Part shown: positions 16,506 to 29,330 of the stretch, piece after piece
Numbering within the stretch: the first letter of the stretch is position 1
Layout: the number at the start of each line of letters is the position of its first letter
NCBI GenBank assembly: GCA_049423145.1
Contig: JBMSQF010000002.1
Coordinates: 1 to 64,000 of the forward strand
DNA length: 64,000 nucleotides
DNA from: RFTU01 sp049423145
Lineage (GTDB): Bacteria > Pseudomonadota > Gammaproteobacteria > Burkholderiales > Burkholderiaceae_C
Direction: 5' to 3'
Program-made: the position numbers and the translations under genes
The notes under the pieces: generated by a model
Seen by the model: only the letters and a program-made list of their open reading frames with translations
Databases searched by the model: none
What the model was told of the DNA's origin: nothing

Positions 16506-18296
16506 ATGACGTATCGCGCCCCGGTCAAGGACATGCTGTTTGCCATGACGGAGCTGGCCCACCTGGAAGGCGTGGCGCAACTGCCCGGCTTCGAAGAGGC
16601 GGGCCCGGAGACGGCGGCCGCCGTCTTGGAGGAATGCGCCAAGCTCAATGAAGGCGTGATCGCGCCACTGAATTGGGAGGGGGACCGGTCGCCGTCCTTC
16701 CTCAAGGACGGACAGGTCACCACCACCACCGGATTCAAGGACGCATTTCGTCAATTCGCGCAGGGAGGCTGGCAGGGTCTGCAGCACCCCACTGCGTTTG
16801 GCGGCCAGGGCCTGCCCAAGACCATTGGTGCGGCTTGTGGAGAGATTCTCAACAGCGCCAACCTCAGCTTTGCGCTGTGCCCCTTGCTGACCGATGGGGC
16901 CATTGAGGCGCTGCTGACGGCCGGCACGCCCGAGCAGCAGGCCACCTACATCCCCAAGATGGTCGACGGCACATGGACCGGCACGATGAACCTCACCGAG
17001 CCCCAGGCGGGCTCGGACTTGTCGCTCGTGCGCACGCGCGCCGAGCCGCAGCCCGACGGCACCTACAAGATCTTCGGCACCAAGATCTACATCACCTACG
17101 GCGAGCACGACATGGCCGAGAACATCGTGCACCTGGTTTTGGCGCGCGTTCAAGGTGCGCCCGAGGGCGTCAAGGGCATCTCGCTGTTCATCGTGCCCAA
17201 GTACCTGGTGGCCGCGGATGGAACGCTCGGCGCCCGCAACGATGTGCATTGCGTCTCCATTGAGCACAAGATGGGCATCAAGGCCAGCCCCACCGCCGTC
17301 TTGCAGTACGGTGACCAGGGGGGCGCCGTGGGCTACTTGGTCGGACAGGAGAACCGCGGCCTCGAATACATGTTCATCATGATGAACGCGGCGCGCTTTG
17401 CGGTGGGCGTGCAGGGCATCGCGATTTCAGAGCGCGCTTACCAAAAGGCCGTGCAGTACGCGCGGGACCGGGTGCAGAGCCGGCCGGTCGACGGCTCCCT
17501 GAACACGGCTGCGCCCATCATTCACCACCCCGATGTCAAGCGCATGTTGCTGACCATGCGCGCGGTCACCGAGGGTTGCCGGAGCATGGCCCTGGTGGCC
17601 GCGGCAGCCTTTGATGCGGCCCACGCGCATCCGGATGCGGCCGTGCGCGCGCAGAACCAGGCCTTCTATGAATTCCTGGTGCCGCTCGTGAAGGGTTACT
17701 CCACCGAGATGAGCCTGGAAGTGACTTCACTGGGTGTGCAGGTGCACGGCGGCATGGGGTTCATTGAGGAGACCGGTGCCGCGCAGTACTACCGAGACGC
17801 CAAGATCCTGACCATCTACGAGGGCACCACGGCCATCCAGGCCAACGATCTGGTGGGGCGCAAGACGGCCCGCGATGGCGGCGCAGGTGCCCGCGGCATT
17901 GCGGCGCAGATCGAGGCCACCGAGCGTGAACTCGCAGCGCGCGACAGCGTCAACGCCCGCGCCCTGCTGGCGCGTCTGAAGGCCGCTCGTGAGGCTTTCC
18001 TGGATGTGGTGGATTTCGTGGTGGCGCAGTCCAAGGCCAACCCGAATGCGGTCTTCGCCGGGTCGGTGCCGTACTTGATGCTGGCGGGCAACCTCATGGC
18101 CGGCTGGCAGATGGCCCGTGCCTTGCTGGTGGCGGAAAGCAAATTGGCTGGCGGCCAAGACGCTGAGTTCATGAAGGCCAAGATCGCCACTTGCCGCGTG
18201 TATGCCGACCATGTGCTGTCGCGCGCACCCGGTCTTCGCGATTCGATCGTGGAAGGCAGCGACGGTGTGAACGCGATGGCCCTTGAGGCCTTCTGA
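16506..18296 (+). CDS. Long-form acyl-CoA dehydrogenase (DmdC-like)
   Basis: FAD enzyme that introduces a 2,3-double bond into acyl-CoA and passes electrons to ETF, whose genes lie just upstream. At 596 residues it is longer than classical 380-residue enzymes and matches the group with an extra C-terminal domain, which includes 3-methylmercaptopropionyl-CoA dehydrogenase. MNLTEPQAGSDLS is the FAD/substrate signature and the catalytic base is expected at Glu439 in IYEGTTAIQ. The substrate cannot be read from sequence. The start is the ATG at 16506; the gene lies beyond the etfA terminator and so likely has its own promoter. Confidence 0.88.
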   Translation: MTYRAPVKDMLFAMTELAHLEGVAQLPGFEEAGPETAAAVLEECAKLNEGVIAPLNWEGDRSPSFLKDGQVTTTTGFKDAFRQFAQGGWQGLQHPTAFGGQGLPKTIGAACGEILNSANLSFALCPLLTDGAIEALLTAGTPEQQATYIPKMVDGTWTGTMNLTEPQAGSDLSLVRTRAEPQPDGTYKIFGTKIYITYGEHDMAENIVHLVLARVQGAPEGVKGISLFIVPKYLVAADGTLGARNDVHCVSIEHKMGIKASPTAVLQYGDQGGAVGYLVGQENRGLEYMFIMMNAARFAVGVQGIAISERAYQKAVQYARDRVQSRPVDGSLNTAAPIIHHPDVKRMLLTMRAVTEGCRSMALVAAAAFDAAHAHPDAAVRAQNQAFYEFLVPLVKGYSTEMSLEVTSLGVQVHGGMGFIEETGAAQYYRDAKILTIYEGTTAIQANDLVGRKTARDGGAGARGIAAQIEATERELAARDSVNARALLARLKAAREAFLDVVDFVVAQSKANPNAVFAGSVPYLMLAGNLMAGWQMARALLVAESKLAGGQDAEFMKAKIATCRVYADHVLSRAPGLRDSIVEGSDGVNAMALEAF

Positions 18297-18379
18297 TCCC
18301 CGGGCTTGCGCACCCCAGTACGCCGCGCACACGCCGCCCGCCCATCTCCGGTGCCCAGCGCCGGCTTCCTGGAGCCTTC

Positions 18380-19342
18380 ATGTCCCTGCCTGCCGTCTTC
18401 AACAAACTGCGCCTACCCGTCATCGGCTCGCCCCTGTTCATCATCAGCAATCCCAAGCTGGTGATTGCGCAGTGCAAGGCGGGCATCGTGGGCTCCATGC
18501 CCGCACTCAATGCGCGCCCCGCTTCGCAGCTCGACGAGTGGTTGCACGAGATCACGGAGGAATTGGCGGCTTGGGACCGTGCCCATCCCGACCAGCCGGC
18601 AGCGCCCTACGCCATCAACCAGATCGTGCACAAGAGCAACGATCGGCTGGAGCACGACATGATGGTCTGTGCCAAGTACAAGGTGCCGATCGTGATCACC
18701 AGCCTGGGTGCCCGCGAGGATGTCAATCAGGGGGTGCATGCCTGGGGTGGTGTGGTGATGCACGATGTCATCAACAACGTCTTTGCGCGCAAGGCGATTG
18801 AGAAAGGCGCTGACGGCCTGATTCCCGTGGCCGCCGGTGCCGGTGGCCACGCCAGCGTCAAGAGCCCGTTTGCCATGGTGCAGGAAATCCGCCAATGGTT
18901 CGACGGCCCGCTGGCGCTCTCAGGCTCCATCGCTTCGGGTGGCGCCATCCTCGCCGCGCAGGCCATGGGGGCCGACCTCGCCTATATCGGGTCGCCGTTC
19001 ATCGCCACCCATGAAGCGCGTGCTGTGGACGGCTACAAGGAGATGATTTGTCAAAGCAATTCTGACGATATCGTCTACAGCAACTTCTACACCGGCATCC
19101 ACGGCAACTACCTCAAGGGCAGCATCCGAAACGCGGGCATGGACCCCGACAACCTGCCCGAGAGCGACCCCAGCAAGATGAACTTCGCCACGGGTGACGG
19201 CGCCCATGCAGCCAAGGCCTGGCGCGACATCTGGGGATGCGGTCAGGGCATTGGGGTCATCCGTGAGGTGGTGGGGGCAGGCGATCTGGTGGCGCGTCTG
19301 GCCACCGAATACACGCAAGCTCGGCAGCGTTTGCTGGCCTGA
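18380..19342 (+). CDS. Nitronate monooxygenase / 2-nitropropane dioxygenase family protein
   Basis: FMN-dependent TIM-barrel oxidoreductase of 320 residues. PVIGSPLFIISNPKLVIAQC at the N-terminus, GADGLIPVAAGAGGHAS (phosphate/FMN loop) and ALSGSIASGGAILAAQAMGADLAYIGSPF are clear family signatures. Members oxidise alkyl nitronates or act as NAD(P)H-flavin reductases; the physiological substrate here is unknown. It lies 83 bp after the acyl-CoA dehydrogenase with GGAG before its ATG, so both may be co-transcribed. Confidence 0.85.
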   Translation: MSLPAVFNKLRLPVIGSPLFIISNPKLVIAQCKAGIVGSMPALNARPASQLDEWLHEITEELAAWDRAHPDQPAAPYAINQIVHKSNDRLEHDMMVCAKYKVPIVITSLGAREDVNQGVHAWGGVVMHDVINNVFARKAIEKGADGLIPVAAGAGGHASVKSPFAMVQEIRQWFDGPLALSGSIASGGAILAAQAMGADLAYIGSPFIATHEARAVDGYKEMICQSNSDDIVYSNFYTGIHGNYLKGSIRNAGMDPDNLPESDPSKMNFATGDGAHAAKAWRDIWGCGQGIGVIREVVGAGDLVARLATEYTQARQRLLA

Positions 19343-19370
19343 ACCCGCCGACCCTGCTCGGTCTGTTCTT

Positions 19371-19730
19371 TCAGGTGGCGGCGGGGTCTGCGGGCGCGTC
19401 GTCCATGGAGCAATCGCAGCCGATGCCCGCCGCGATCCACCGGCGGGCAGCCCCGTGCAACCGGGACTGCCACCAGCGTCTGAGCGAACCGGCATCCGGC
19501 GGCAATTTCGACGGGTCCGTGGCAGCCAGCACGCCACAACGGTAGGTGCGGCTGCTGCCGTGCCATTCCAGCCATTGACACGGCCCATGGGTCCGAAGGG
19601 TGAGCAGGGCTCCCATAGGGCAGGGTTCGGCCAAGCAGCAAACGCCGCAGCCATTGCAGGTCTGACCCTCCCTCGGCTTGGGCGGCGCGGCAGGATGGAT
19701 CTTCAGCGTCACCAACTTCTTCGTGACCAT
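19371..19730 (-). CDS. Small cysteine-cluster (YkgJ-like) protein
   Basis: A 119-residue protein with CNGCGVCC (25-32) and CPMG (Cys37) followed by single Cys residues at CQW, RCG and CDC. The pattern resembles the YkgJ-type zinc/iron-chelating cluster and ferredoxin-like motifs. Exact role unknown. The gene is convergent with the nitronate monooxygenase-like gene (28-bp gap). Larger open frames across this region on the same strand are judged to be shadows. Confidence 0.65.
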   Translation of the reverse strand: MVTKKLVTLKIHPAAPPKPREGQTCNGCGVCCLAEPCPMGALLTLRTHGPCQWLEWHGSSRTYRCGVLAATDPSKLPPDAGSLRRWWQSRLHGAARRWIAAGIGCDCSMDDAPADPAAT

Positions 19731-19835
19731 GGGTGGCTTCGGGAAAACTCGGCAGTCTCCATTGTGTACCGGGCCCCATCGTCAGGTTCACGCCGGGAAT
19801 CCGGTGATACGATGGGGGCGTTTGACTGAATAGGT

Positions 19836-19914
19836 CCTTCCCGTCCCCTTGCTGGTCTGTCCAACAGCAAGGCGGGTCGCAATCCGCCAACCGGTAGAGC
19901 CGGGTCGCGGAAGG
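19836..19914 (+). ncRNA. Structured leader of sucA (candidate sucA RNA motif)
   Basis: A branched structure can be drawn in the 5' leader. CCTTCC (19836-19841) pairs with GGAAGG (19909-19914) as a closing stem. It encloses a perfect 8-bp hairpin CCTTGCTG (19847-19854)/CAGCAAGG (19865-19872), then ACCGG/CCGGGT. GGCGG (19871-19875)/CCGCC (19884-19888) is an alternative stem sharing two bases. A conserved 'sucA RNA motif' is known in front of sucA in Burkholderiales; identity with it is inferred from position and order, not from alignment. Confidence 0.55.
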
Positions 19915-19964
19915 TTGTGCAACCCATCGAAGCCCTGGAAACCGGGGCGAAAGGTGAGCGAGAC

Positions 19965-22823
<2,859 letters not shown>

Positions 22824-22824
22824 T

Positions 22825-22872
22825 CACCCGCTGCCCCTGCGCCGCGTGAGTCCACCGCGGCGGCAGCGGGTG
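22825..22872 (+). promoter_or_regulatory. Strong intercistronic hairpin between sucA and sucB
   Basis: CACCCGCTGCC (22825-22835) pairs perfectly with GGCAGCGGGTG (22862-22872). Inside it GCCGCG (22841-22846) pairs with CGCGGC (22856-22861), with a 5-nt bulge on one side only. It starts 2 nt after the sucA stop, has no T-run and lies 34 nt before sucB. An mRNA-stability or partial-attenuation element is more likely than a full terminator. Confidence 0.6.
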
Positions 22873-22906
22873 GCTCTCACCTCAACCAGACAAGAAGCTG
22901 TTCATC

Positions 22907-24175
<1,269 letters not shown>

Positions 24176-24190
24176 CCGAGCGGCACCTGG

Positions 24191-24334
24191 GGGACAGACT
24201 GAGGAGCGAAGCGACGAGCTCTGTCCCCTTCCAATGACCTTGCGGGACAGACTGAGTAGCGAAGCGACGAGCTCTGTCCCCTTCCAATGACCTTGCGGGA
24301 CAGACTGAGTAGCGAAGCGACGAGCTCTGTCCCC
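24191..24334. repeat. Three tandem copies of a 53-bp palindromic repeat
   Basis: Three 38-nt palindromic elements at 24191-24228, 24244-24281 and 24297-24334 recur with a 53-bp period, joined by identical 15-nt spacers. Each has perfect 8-bp arms GGGACAGA/TCTGTCCC around a core containing GCGAAGCGACGAG. Copies 2 and 3 are identical and copy 1 differs at one base (GAGGAG for GAGTAG). They fill most of the sucB-lpdA gap. The form resembles REP-type elements; the transposase that would mobilise them is not in the window. Confidence 0.93.
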
Positions 24335-24354
24335 AACTGACTATGGTGGATTCC

Positions 24355-25779
24355 ATGAAAAACTTCGACATCATCGTCATCGGCGGTGGCCCTGGCGGCT
24401 ACATCGCCGCGATCCGCGCGGCGCAACTTGGTTTCAACGTCGCCTGTATCGACGAATGGAAAAACGCCAAGGGCGGTGCAGCACCGGGCGGTACCTGCAC
24501 CAATGTGGGTTGCATTCCCTCCAAGGCGCTCCTGCAGTCCAGCGAGCACTACGAGCAGGCTGCACATCATTTCGCTGACCATGGCATCGGCGTCCAGGGC
24601 CTTTCGATCGACGTGTCCAAGATGCTGGAGCGCAAGGACACCGTGGTCAAGCAAAACAACGACGGCATCCTCTACCTGTTCAAGAAGAACAAAGTGAGCT
24701 TCTTCCACGGCCGTGGCTCCTTTGCGAAAGCGGTCGACGGTGGCTATGAGATCCAGGTGAGCGGGTCTTCTGAAGAACAACTCATCGGCCAGCAGGTCAT
24801 CGTGGCCACGGGATCGAATGCGCGTGCACTGCCCGGAACACCATTCGACGAAGAACTCATCCTTTCCAATGACGGTGCCTTGCGCATCGGTGGCGTGCCC
24901 AAGCGGCTGGGCCTCATCGGCTCCGGCGTCATCGGCCTGGAAATGGGATCTGTTTGGCGCCGCTTGGGCGCCGAGGTCACGATCCTCGAGGGCCTGCCCA
25001 CTTTCCTGGGCGCGGTGGATGAGCAGATCGCCAAGGAAGCGCACAAGGCCTTCACCAAGCAGGGTCTGAAGATCGAGCTCGGCGTGAAGGTCGGTGAGGT
25101 CAAGACCGGCAAGAAGGGTGTCAGCGTCACCTACACCGATGCCAAGGGCGCCGACCAAAAGCTCGATGTCGACAAGCTCATCATCTCCATCGGGCGCGTC
25201 CCCAACACCACGGGCCTGAATGCGCAAGCCGTGGGGCTGAAACTCGACGAGCGCGGTGCCATCGTGGTGGATGACGAGTGCCGTACCAATCTGCCGGGCG
25301 TGTGGGCGGTCGGTGACGTGGTGCGTGGACCGATGCTCGCGCACAAGGCCGAGGAAGAGGGGGTGGCCGTGGCTGAGCGCATTGCCGGCCAGCATGGCCA
25401 TGTCAACTTCAACACCATACCCTGGGTCATCTACACCAGTCCGGAGATCGCGTGGGTGGGCCAGACCGAGCAACAGCTCAAGGCGGCAGGCCGCGCCTAC
25501 AAGGCAGGCACCTTCCCCTTCATGGCCAACGGGCGGGCGCGGGCCCTCGGGGACACCACCGGCATGGTCAAGTTCCTGGCGGACGCCCAAACCGATGAAA
25601 TCCTCGGCGTGCACATCGTGGGCCCCTTCGCCTCCGAACTGATCGCTGAAGCCGTGGTGGCGATGGAATTCAAGGCCAGTGCCGAAGACATCGCGCGCAT
25701 CTGCCATGCGCATCCCTCCTTGAGCGAGGCCACCAAGGAAGCCGCCCTGGCGGTTGACAAGCGAACCCTGAACTTCTGA
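24355..25779 (+). CDS. lpdA: Dihydrolipoamide dehydrogenase (E3)
   Basis: FAD/NAD disulfide oxidoreductase that reoxidises the lipoyl groups of SucB. The 474-residue protein has FAD fingerprint IIVIGGGPGGYIAA (6-19), redox disulfide Cys48-x4-Cys53 in CTNVGCIPSK, NAD-binding GLIGSGVIGLEMGS and the C-terminal HAHPSLSEA with the catalytic His. The ATG at 24355 is preferred because GGTGGA lies just upstream and the family begins M-x-x-FDIIVIGGG; an ATG at 24343 would add four residues. It is separated from sucB by the triple repeat. Confidence 0.95.
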   Translation: MKNFDIIVIGGGPGGYIAAIRAAQLGFNVACIDEWKNAKGGAAPGGTCTNVGCIPSKALLQSSEHYEQAAHHFADHGIGVQGLSIDVSKMLERKDTVVKQNNDGILYLFKKNKVSFFHGRGSFAKAVDGGYEIQVSGSSEEQLIGQQVIVATGSNARALPGTPFDEELILSNDGALRIGGVPKRLGLIGSGVIGLEMGSVWRRLGAEVTILEGLPTFLGAVDEQIAKEAHKAFTKQGLKIELGVKVGEVKTGKKGVSVTYTDAKGADQKLDVDKLIISIGRVPNTTGLNAQAVGLKLDERGAIVVDDECRTNLPGVWAVGDVVRGPMLAHKAEEEGVAVAERIAGQHGHVNFNTIPWVIYTSPEIAWVGQTEQQLKAAGRAYKAGTFPFMANGRARALGDTTGMVKFLADAQTDEILGVHIVGPFASELIAEAVVAMEFKASAEDIARICHAHPSLSEATKEAALAVDKRTLNF

Positions 25780-25802
25780 TGGTCCAAGGCTGAGGGCAGC
25801 CG

Positions 25803-26900
25803 ATGGGCGTCCGCGCACTGTACGAACGCACCCTGCAGGAGCGGGGCTTCCACAGCGACCCCGCGCAAGGCCGTGCGGTGGACGCCTTGGAGCGCTGCGA
25901 AAACGAGTGGATCGATTACCGCGCGCGCCGCGCCAATGCCGTCACGCGCATGCTCGTCAAGCCACCCATTCCCAAGGGGGTGTATCTCTATGGCGGGGTC
26001 GGACGGGGGAAGAGCTTCCTGATGGACAGCTTCTTCCAGTCGGTTCCGCTTCAGCGCAAGACCCGACTGCACTTTCACGAGTTCATGCGGGAGGTGCACC
26101 GCGAGCTGGCCGAACTCAAGGGCCTCCAGAACCCTTTGGATGAATTGGGCAAGCGCATCGCCAAGCGTTTTCGGCTCATCTGCTTCGACGAGTTTCATGT
26201 GGCCGATGTCACCGATGCGATGATCCTGTACCGCTTGCTCGAATCCTTGTTTTCCAACCGGGTCAGCATCCTCACCACCTCCAACTTTCACCCCGATGGC
26301 CTGTATCCAAACGGCTTGCACCGCGATCGCATCCTGCCGGCCATTGAATTGCTCAAGCGCGAGTTGGAGGTCATCAATGTGGACAACGGGATCGACTACC
26401 GGCGACGCACGCTGGAAAAGGTCTCGCGCTACCACACGCCCTTGAACGAGTCGGCCGAGCAGGCCCTCACGCAGACCTTCGAGCAGCTGGCCGAAGTCAA
26501 GGATGAGCCGCCGGTGCTCAACATCGAGCACCGGGAAATCACCGCCAGACGCAAGGCCGGTGGCGTGGTCTGGTTTGATTTCAAGTGGCTGTGTGGTGGT
26601 CCGCGGTCACAGAACGACTACCTGGAGATCGCCTCGCGCTTTCACACGGTGATCCTCTCCAACGTTCCGCAGATGCCCCCTCGAATGGCCAGCGAGGCGC
26701 GCCGCTTCACTTGGCTCGTCGACGTGCTCTACGACCGCCGCTGCAAGCTCATCATCAGTGCCGAATGTCCCCCGGAGGATCTGTATACCGAAGGGCCGCT
26801 GGCTCATGAGTTTCCGCGCACGGTCTCGCGTTTGAACGAGATGCAGTCGGCGGAATTCCTGGCCCAAGAGCGTCGTACGGTGGACACTGCACTGACCTGA
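25803..26900 (+). CDS. zapE: ZapE/AFG1-like ATPase
   Basis: Cell-division-associated ATPase that binds FtsZ under stress and low oxygen, related to mitochondrial AFG1. The 365-residue protein has Walker A GGVGRGKS (64-71), Walker B LICFDEFHVAD, and the family-specific LHFHEFM and TTSNFHPDGLYPNGLHRDRI. It follows lpdA by 23 bp, an arrangement common in Burkholderiales. Confidence 0.93.
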   Translation: MGVRALYERTLQERGFHSDPAQGRAVDALERCENEWIDYRARRANAVTRMLVKPPIPKGVYLYGGVGRGKSFLMDSFFQSVPLQRKTRLHFHEFMREVHRELAELKGLQNPLDELGKRIAKRFRLICFDEFHVADVTDAMILYRLLESLFSNRVSILTTSNFHPDGLYPNGLHRDRILPAIELLKRELEVINVDNGIDYRRRTLEKVSRYHTPLNESAEQALTQTFEQLAEVKDEPPVLNIEHREITARRKAGGVVWFDFKWLCGGPRSQNDYLEIASRFHTVILSNVPQMPPRMASEARRFTWLVDVLYDRRCKLIISAECPPEDLYTEGPLAHEFPRTVSRLNEMQSAEFLAQERRTVDTALT

Positions 26901-26980
26901 TGCCGGCGACCCCCCCGCCCCATGTCGATGGCGTCATCCCCCTGGCGAGTGAAGAAGCGCTCAGAGAAGACGGTGGCGCC

Positions 26981-26986
26981 TAGAAT
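26981..26986 (+). promoter_or_regulatory. TAGAAT -10 box before the DUF465 gene
   Basis: TAGAAT lies 12 nt before the ATG at 26999, which would put the transcription start about 6 nt from the start codon with no room for a Shine-Dalgarno. No good -35 is visible. The same hexamer occurs before etfB (14618-14623) and at the rluD stop (31244-31249). Confidence 0.35.
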
Positions 26987-26998
26987 GCCGCCTGCTGC

Positions 26999-27202
26999 AT
27001 GGATGACAACCTCCACTCCCCCCAACGCCAGTTGATCGAGTTGCGCATCGAGCATGCGGACCTCGACAGCCTCATCGACCGCCTGTCTGAACAACCGCAA
27101 CCGGATGACCTCGCACTGCGCCGTCTGAAGAAGCGCCGCCTCCTGTTGCGAGACCAGATCCGCCGGCTTGAACTCGAAACCGAGCCGCCAGAACCCGCCT
27201 GA
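26999..27202 (+). CDS. DUF465/YdcH-family small protein
   Basis: A 67-residue, highly charged, helical protein. LIELRIEHADLDSLIDRLS and LRRLKKRRLLLRDQIRRLE are the two halves of the DUF465 helical hairpin. Function of the family is unknown. No ribosome-binding site precedes the ATG, consistent with a near-leaderless message from the TAGAAT box. Confidence 0.82.
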   Translation: MDDNLHSPQRQLIELRIEHADLDSLIDRLSEQPQPDDLALRRLKKRRLLLRDQIRRLELETEPPEPA

Positions 27203-27251
27203 TTGCCGGGCTTGGTCGCCCGCCCTTCGAGACAGCCCTTTGAGAGGCCGC

Positions 27252-29321
27252 TTGACGCCCTTTGCTGAACCGAACGATCCCGCCTGTGAGGGGCCGCCGA
27301 CGGCCTTGCCCCATGCGCCGGGTGAGCTTGCTCAGGCGGTCGCCGATCTCATGGGGGTGCATGGCCCGCTGGCGCGCCAAGACCCTGACTACCGCGAACG
27401 CGTCGAGCAGACGGCGATGGCACGGGCCGTTTCGCTTGCGATCGAAGAGAACACGGCGCTGGTGGTGGAGGCCGGCACGGGAGTGGGCAAGACCTACGCC
27501 TACCTGATTCCGCTGTTGATCAGCGGGCGCCGAGGCTTGGTGAGTACGGCCACCAAGAGTTTGCAGGACCAACTCTATTGGCGCGACCTTCCGCGTTTGT
27601 GCGAGCGCTTGGGTATTCCCGTGACGATCGCGTTGCTCAAAGGGCGCAGCAGTTACCTGTGCCGTCACCGGCTGACCCTGGCGCGCCAACTCCCCGAGGG
27701 CTTGGACCGGCTGAGTCTGAAGACCTTGGCGCGGGTCGAAGACTGGGCACGGACCACGGGCAGTGGCGATCTGTCCGAAGTTCCGGGCCTCGATGAGCGC
27801 TCAAGCTTGCTGCCGCTGATCACATCGACCCGCGAGAACTGTCTGGGCAGCGAATGCCCGTCCTTCGGGGATTGCCATGTGATGCAGGCGCGCCGTCAGG
27901 CGATGTCGGCTGATCTGGTGGTGGTGAACCACCATCTGTTCTTCGCCGATCTGGCCCTGAAGGAGGGTGGGATGGCCGAGCTGTTGCCCGCTGCCGAAGT
28001 CGTGGTCTTCGACGAGGCCCACCAGATTCTGGACACCGGCTTGCAGTTCGTGGCCACCAGCATCGGCAGCCTGGCCATCCTGGACCTCGCGCGGGACTTG
28101 CGGACCGCTGGCCTGGCCCATGCCAAGGGGCTGCAGGATTGGCTGGCCTGCAGCCAGGGGCTGGAGCAGGCGGTTCGCGAATGGCTGTTGGCCTGTGATG
28201 GTGGCGAGGGTGGGCGCAAATCCCGTCGGGTCCGCTGGGCCGAACGGGCCTCGGGCCGTGCCGATGCGCCGGCCCGCCCGGTCGAGGTGGCTTTCGCGCA
28301 GTCCTTGGCCACTCTGGCCGCGGCGCTTGTGAGTGCCCGGGAGTGTGCAGCAGCGGTTTCTGAAGCGCACCCCGATCTGCTGCGTCTGCGCGATCGCGCG
28401 GATGAGCTCCTTCATCGGGTCCAGGTGTTCCAGTCACCCCCTGCCACCGACCGGGTCCGGTGGATCGACGTGGGGCCCTCACAGGCGCGGCTCATCGACA
28501 CGCCTTTGGACATCCGGGAACTGATGCAGCAATCGCGGACGCAAACGCCCAGGGCCTGGGTGTTCACTTCGGCCACCTTGGGCGACGAACCCGGCCTTTC
28601 GTGGTTTCGTCAGCAGGCGGGTTTGGAAGACGCACGCGCCTTGTCGGTCGGCAGCCCCTATGACTACGCCGCTCATGCGCGCCTGTGGGTGCCCCAGCAG
28701 CTGCCGGCTCCGGGCGAGGCGGGCCACAACGAGGCGGTCGCTGATCTGGCCGCCCGGTGTGCCGCGCGGCTGGGGGGACGAACCTTTGTGTTGGCCACCA
28801 CGCTGCGGGCGCTACCCATCATCGGCGAACACCTGCGTTCGGTCTTTGCCTCGAGGGATCTGGCCATCGAGGTGCTGGTCCAGGGCAGCGAGCCCAAGCG
28901 TACCCTGCTGGAGCGTTTCCTTCAGGCCAACAGGGCCGCAGGGGCCGTCCTCGTGGGAGCCGCGAGCTTCTGGGAAGGCATCGATGTCCCAGGCCGAGCC
29001 TTGCAATGCGTGATCATCGACAAGTTGCCGTTCCCGCCGCCCGACGATCCCTTGCTGGAGGCGCGCACCCGTGCATTGAAGGCGCAAGGCCGAGACCCCT
29101 TCGCGGAACTGTCTTTGGCTGAGATGGCCATTGCGCTCAAGCAGGGCGCAGGCCGGCTCATCAGAAGCGAAACCGATCGCGGCCTGTTGGTGATCGCCGA
29201 CAAGCGGCTGCATACCAAGGGATATGGGCCACGCATCCTGGCCGCACTGCCGCCCATGGCGCGCTGCGCCAGCGGAGCGGCTGTGGTGGAGTGGCTGGAT
29301 GAGCTGCGAAGCCAGCCTTGA
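27252..29321 (+). CDS. DinG/YoaA-type (XPD-like) ATP-dependent helicase
   Basis: Superfamily 2 iron-sulfur helicase of the DinG/YoaA group, expected to unwind DNA during repair. About 689 residues with Walker A EAGTGVGKT, the Fe-S cluster cysteines in YLCRH, NCLGSECPSFGDC, then VNHHLFF, DEAH box VVVFDEAHQIL and the C-terminal motif VI LKQGAGRLIRS. All four Fe-S cysteines are present. The start is uncertain: no ATG exists before the Walker A region. TTG at 27252 with AGAGG just upstream is chosen; the frame is open back to a TTG at 27168 inside the DUF465 gene. Confidence 0.88.
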   Translation: MTPFAEPNDPACEGPPTALPHAPGELAQAVADLMGVHGPLARQDPDYRERVEQTAMARAVSLAIEENTALVVEAGTGVGKTYAYLIPLLISGRRGLVSTATKSLQDQLYWRDLPRLCERLGIPVTIALLKGRSSYLCRHRLTLARQLPEGLDRLSLKTLARVEDWARTTGSGDLSEVPGLDERSSLLPLITSTRENCLGSECPSFGDCHVMQARRQAMSADLVVVNHHLFFADLALKEGGMAELLPAAEVVVFDEAHQILDTGLQFVATSIGSLAILDLARDLRTAGLAHAKGLQDWLACSQGLEQAVREWLLACDGGEGGRKSRRVRWAERASGRADAPARPVEVAFAQSLATLAAALVSARECAAAVSEAHPDLLRLRDRADELLHRVQVFQSPPATDRVRWIDVGPSQARLIDTPLDIRELMQQSRTQTPRAWVFTSATLGDEPGLSWFRQQAGLEDARALSVGSPYDYAAHARLWVPQQLPAPGEAGHNEAVADLAARCAARLGGRTFVLATTLRALPIIGEHLRSVFASRDLAIEVLVQGSEPKRTLLERFLQANRAAGAVLVGAASFWEGIDVPGRALQCVIIDKLPFPPPDDPLLEARTRALKAQGRDPFAELSLAEMAIALKQGAGRLIRSETDRGLLVIADKRLHTKGYGPRILAALPPMARCASGAAVVEWLDELRSQP

Positions 29322-29330
29322 GGGCCGTCC

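Noticed and set aside
24191..24334. Short CRISPR array
   Set aside because: Only three units, spacers are identical 15-mers rather than unique, and no cas genes are nearby. It is a tandem palindromic repeat.
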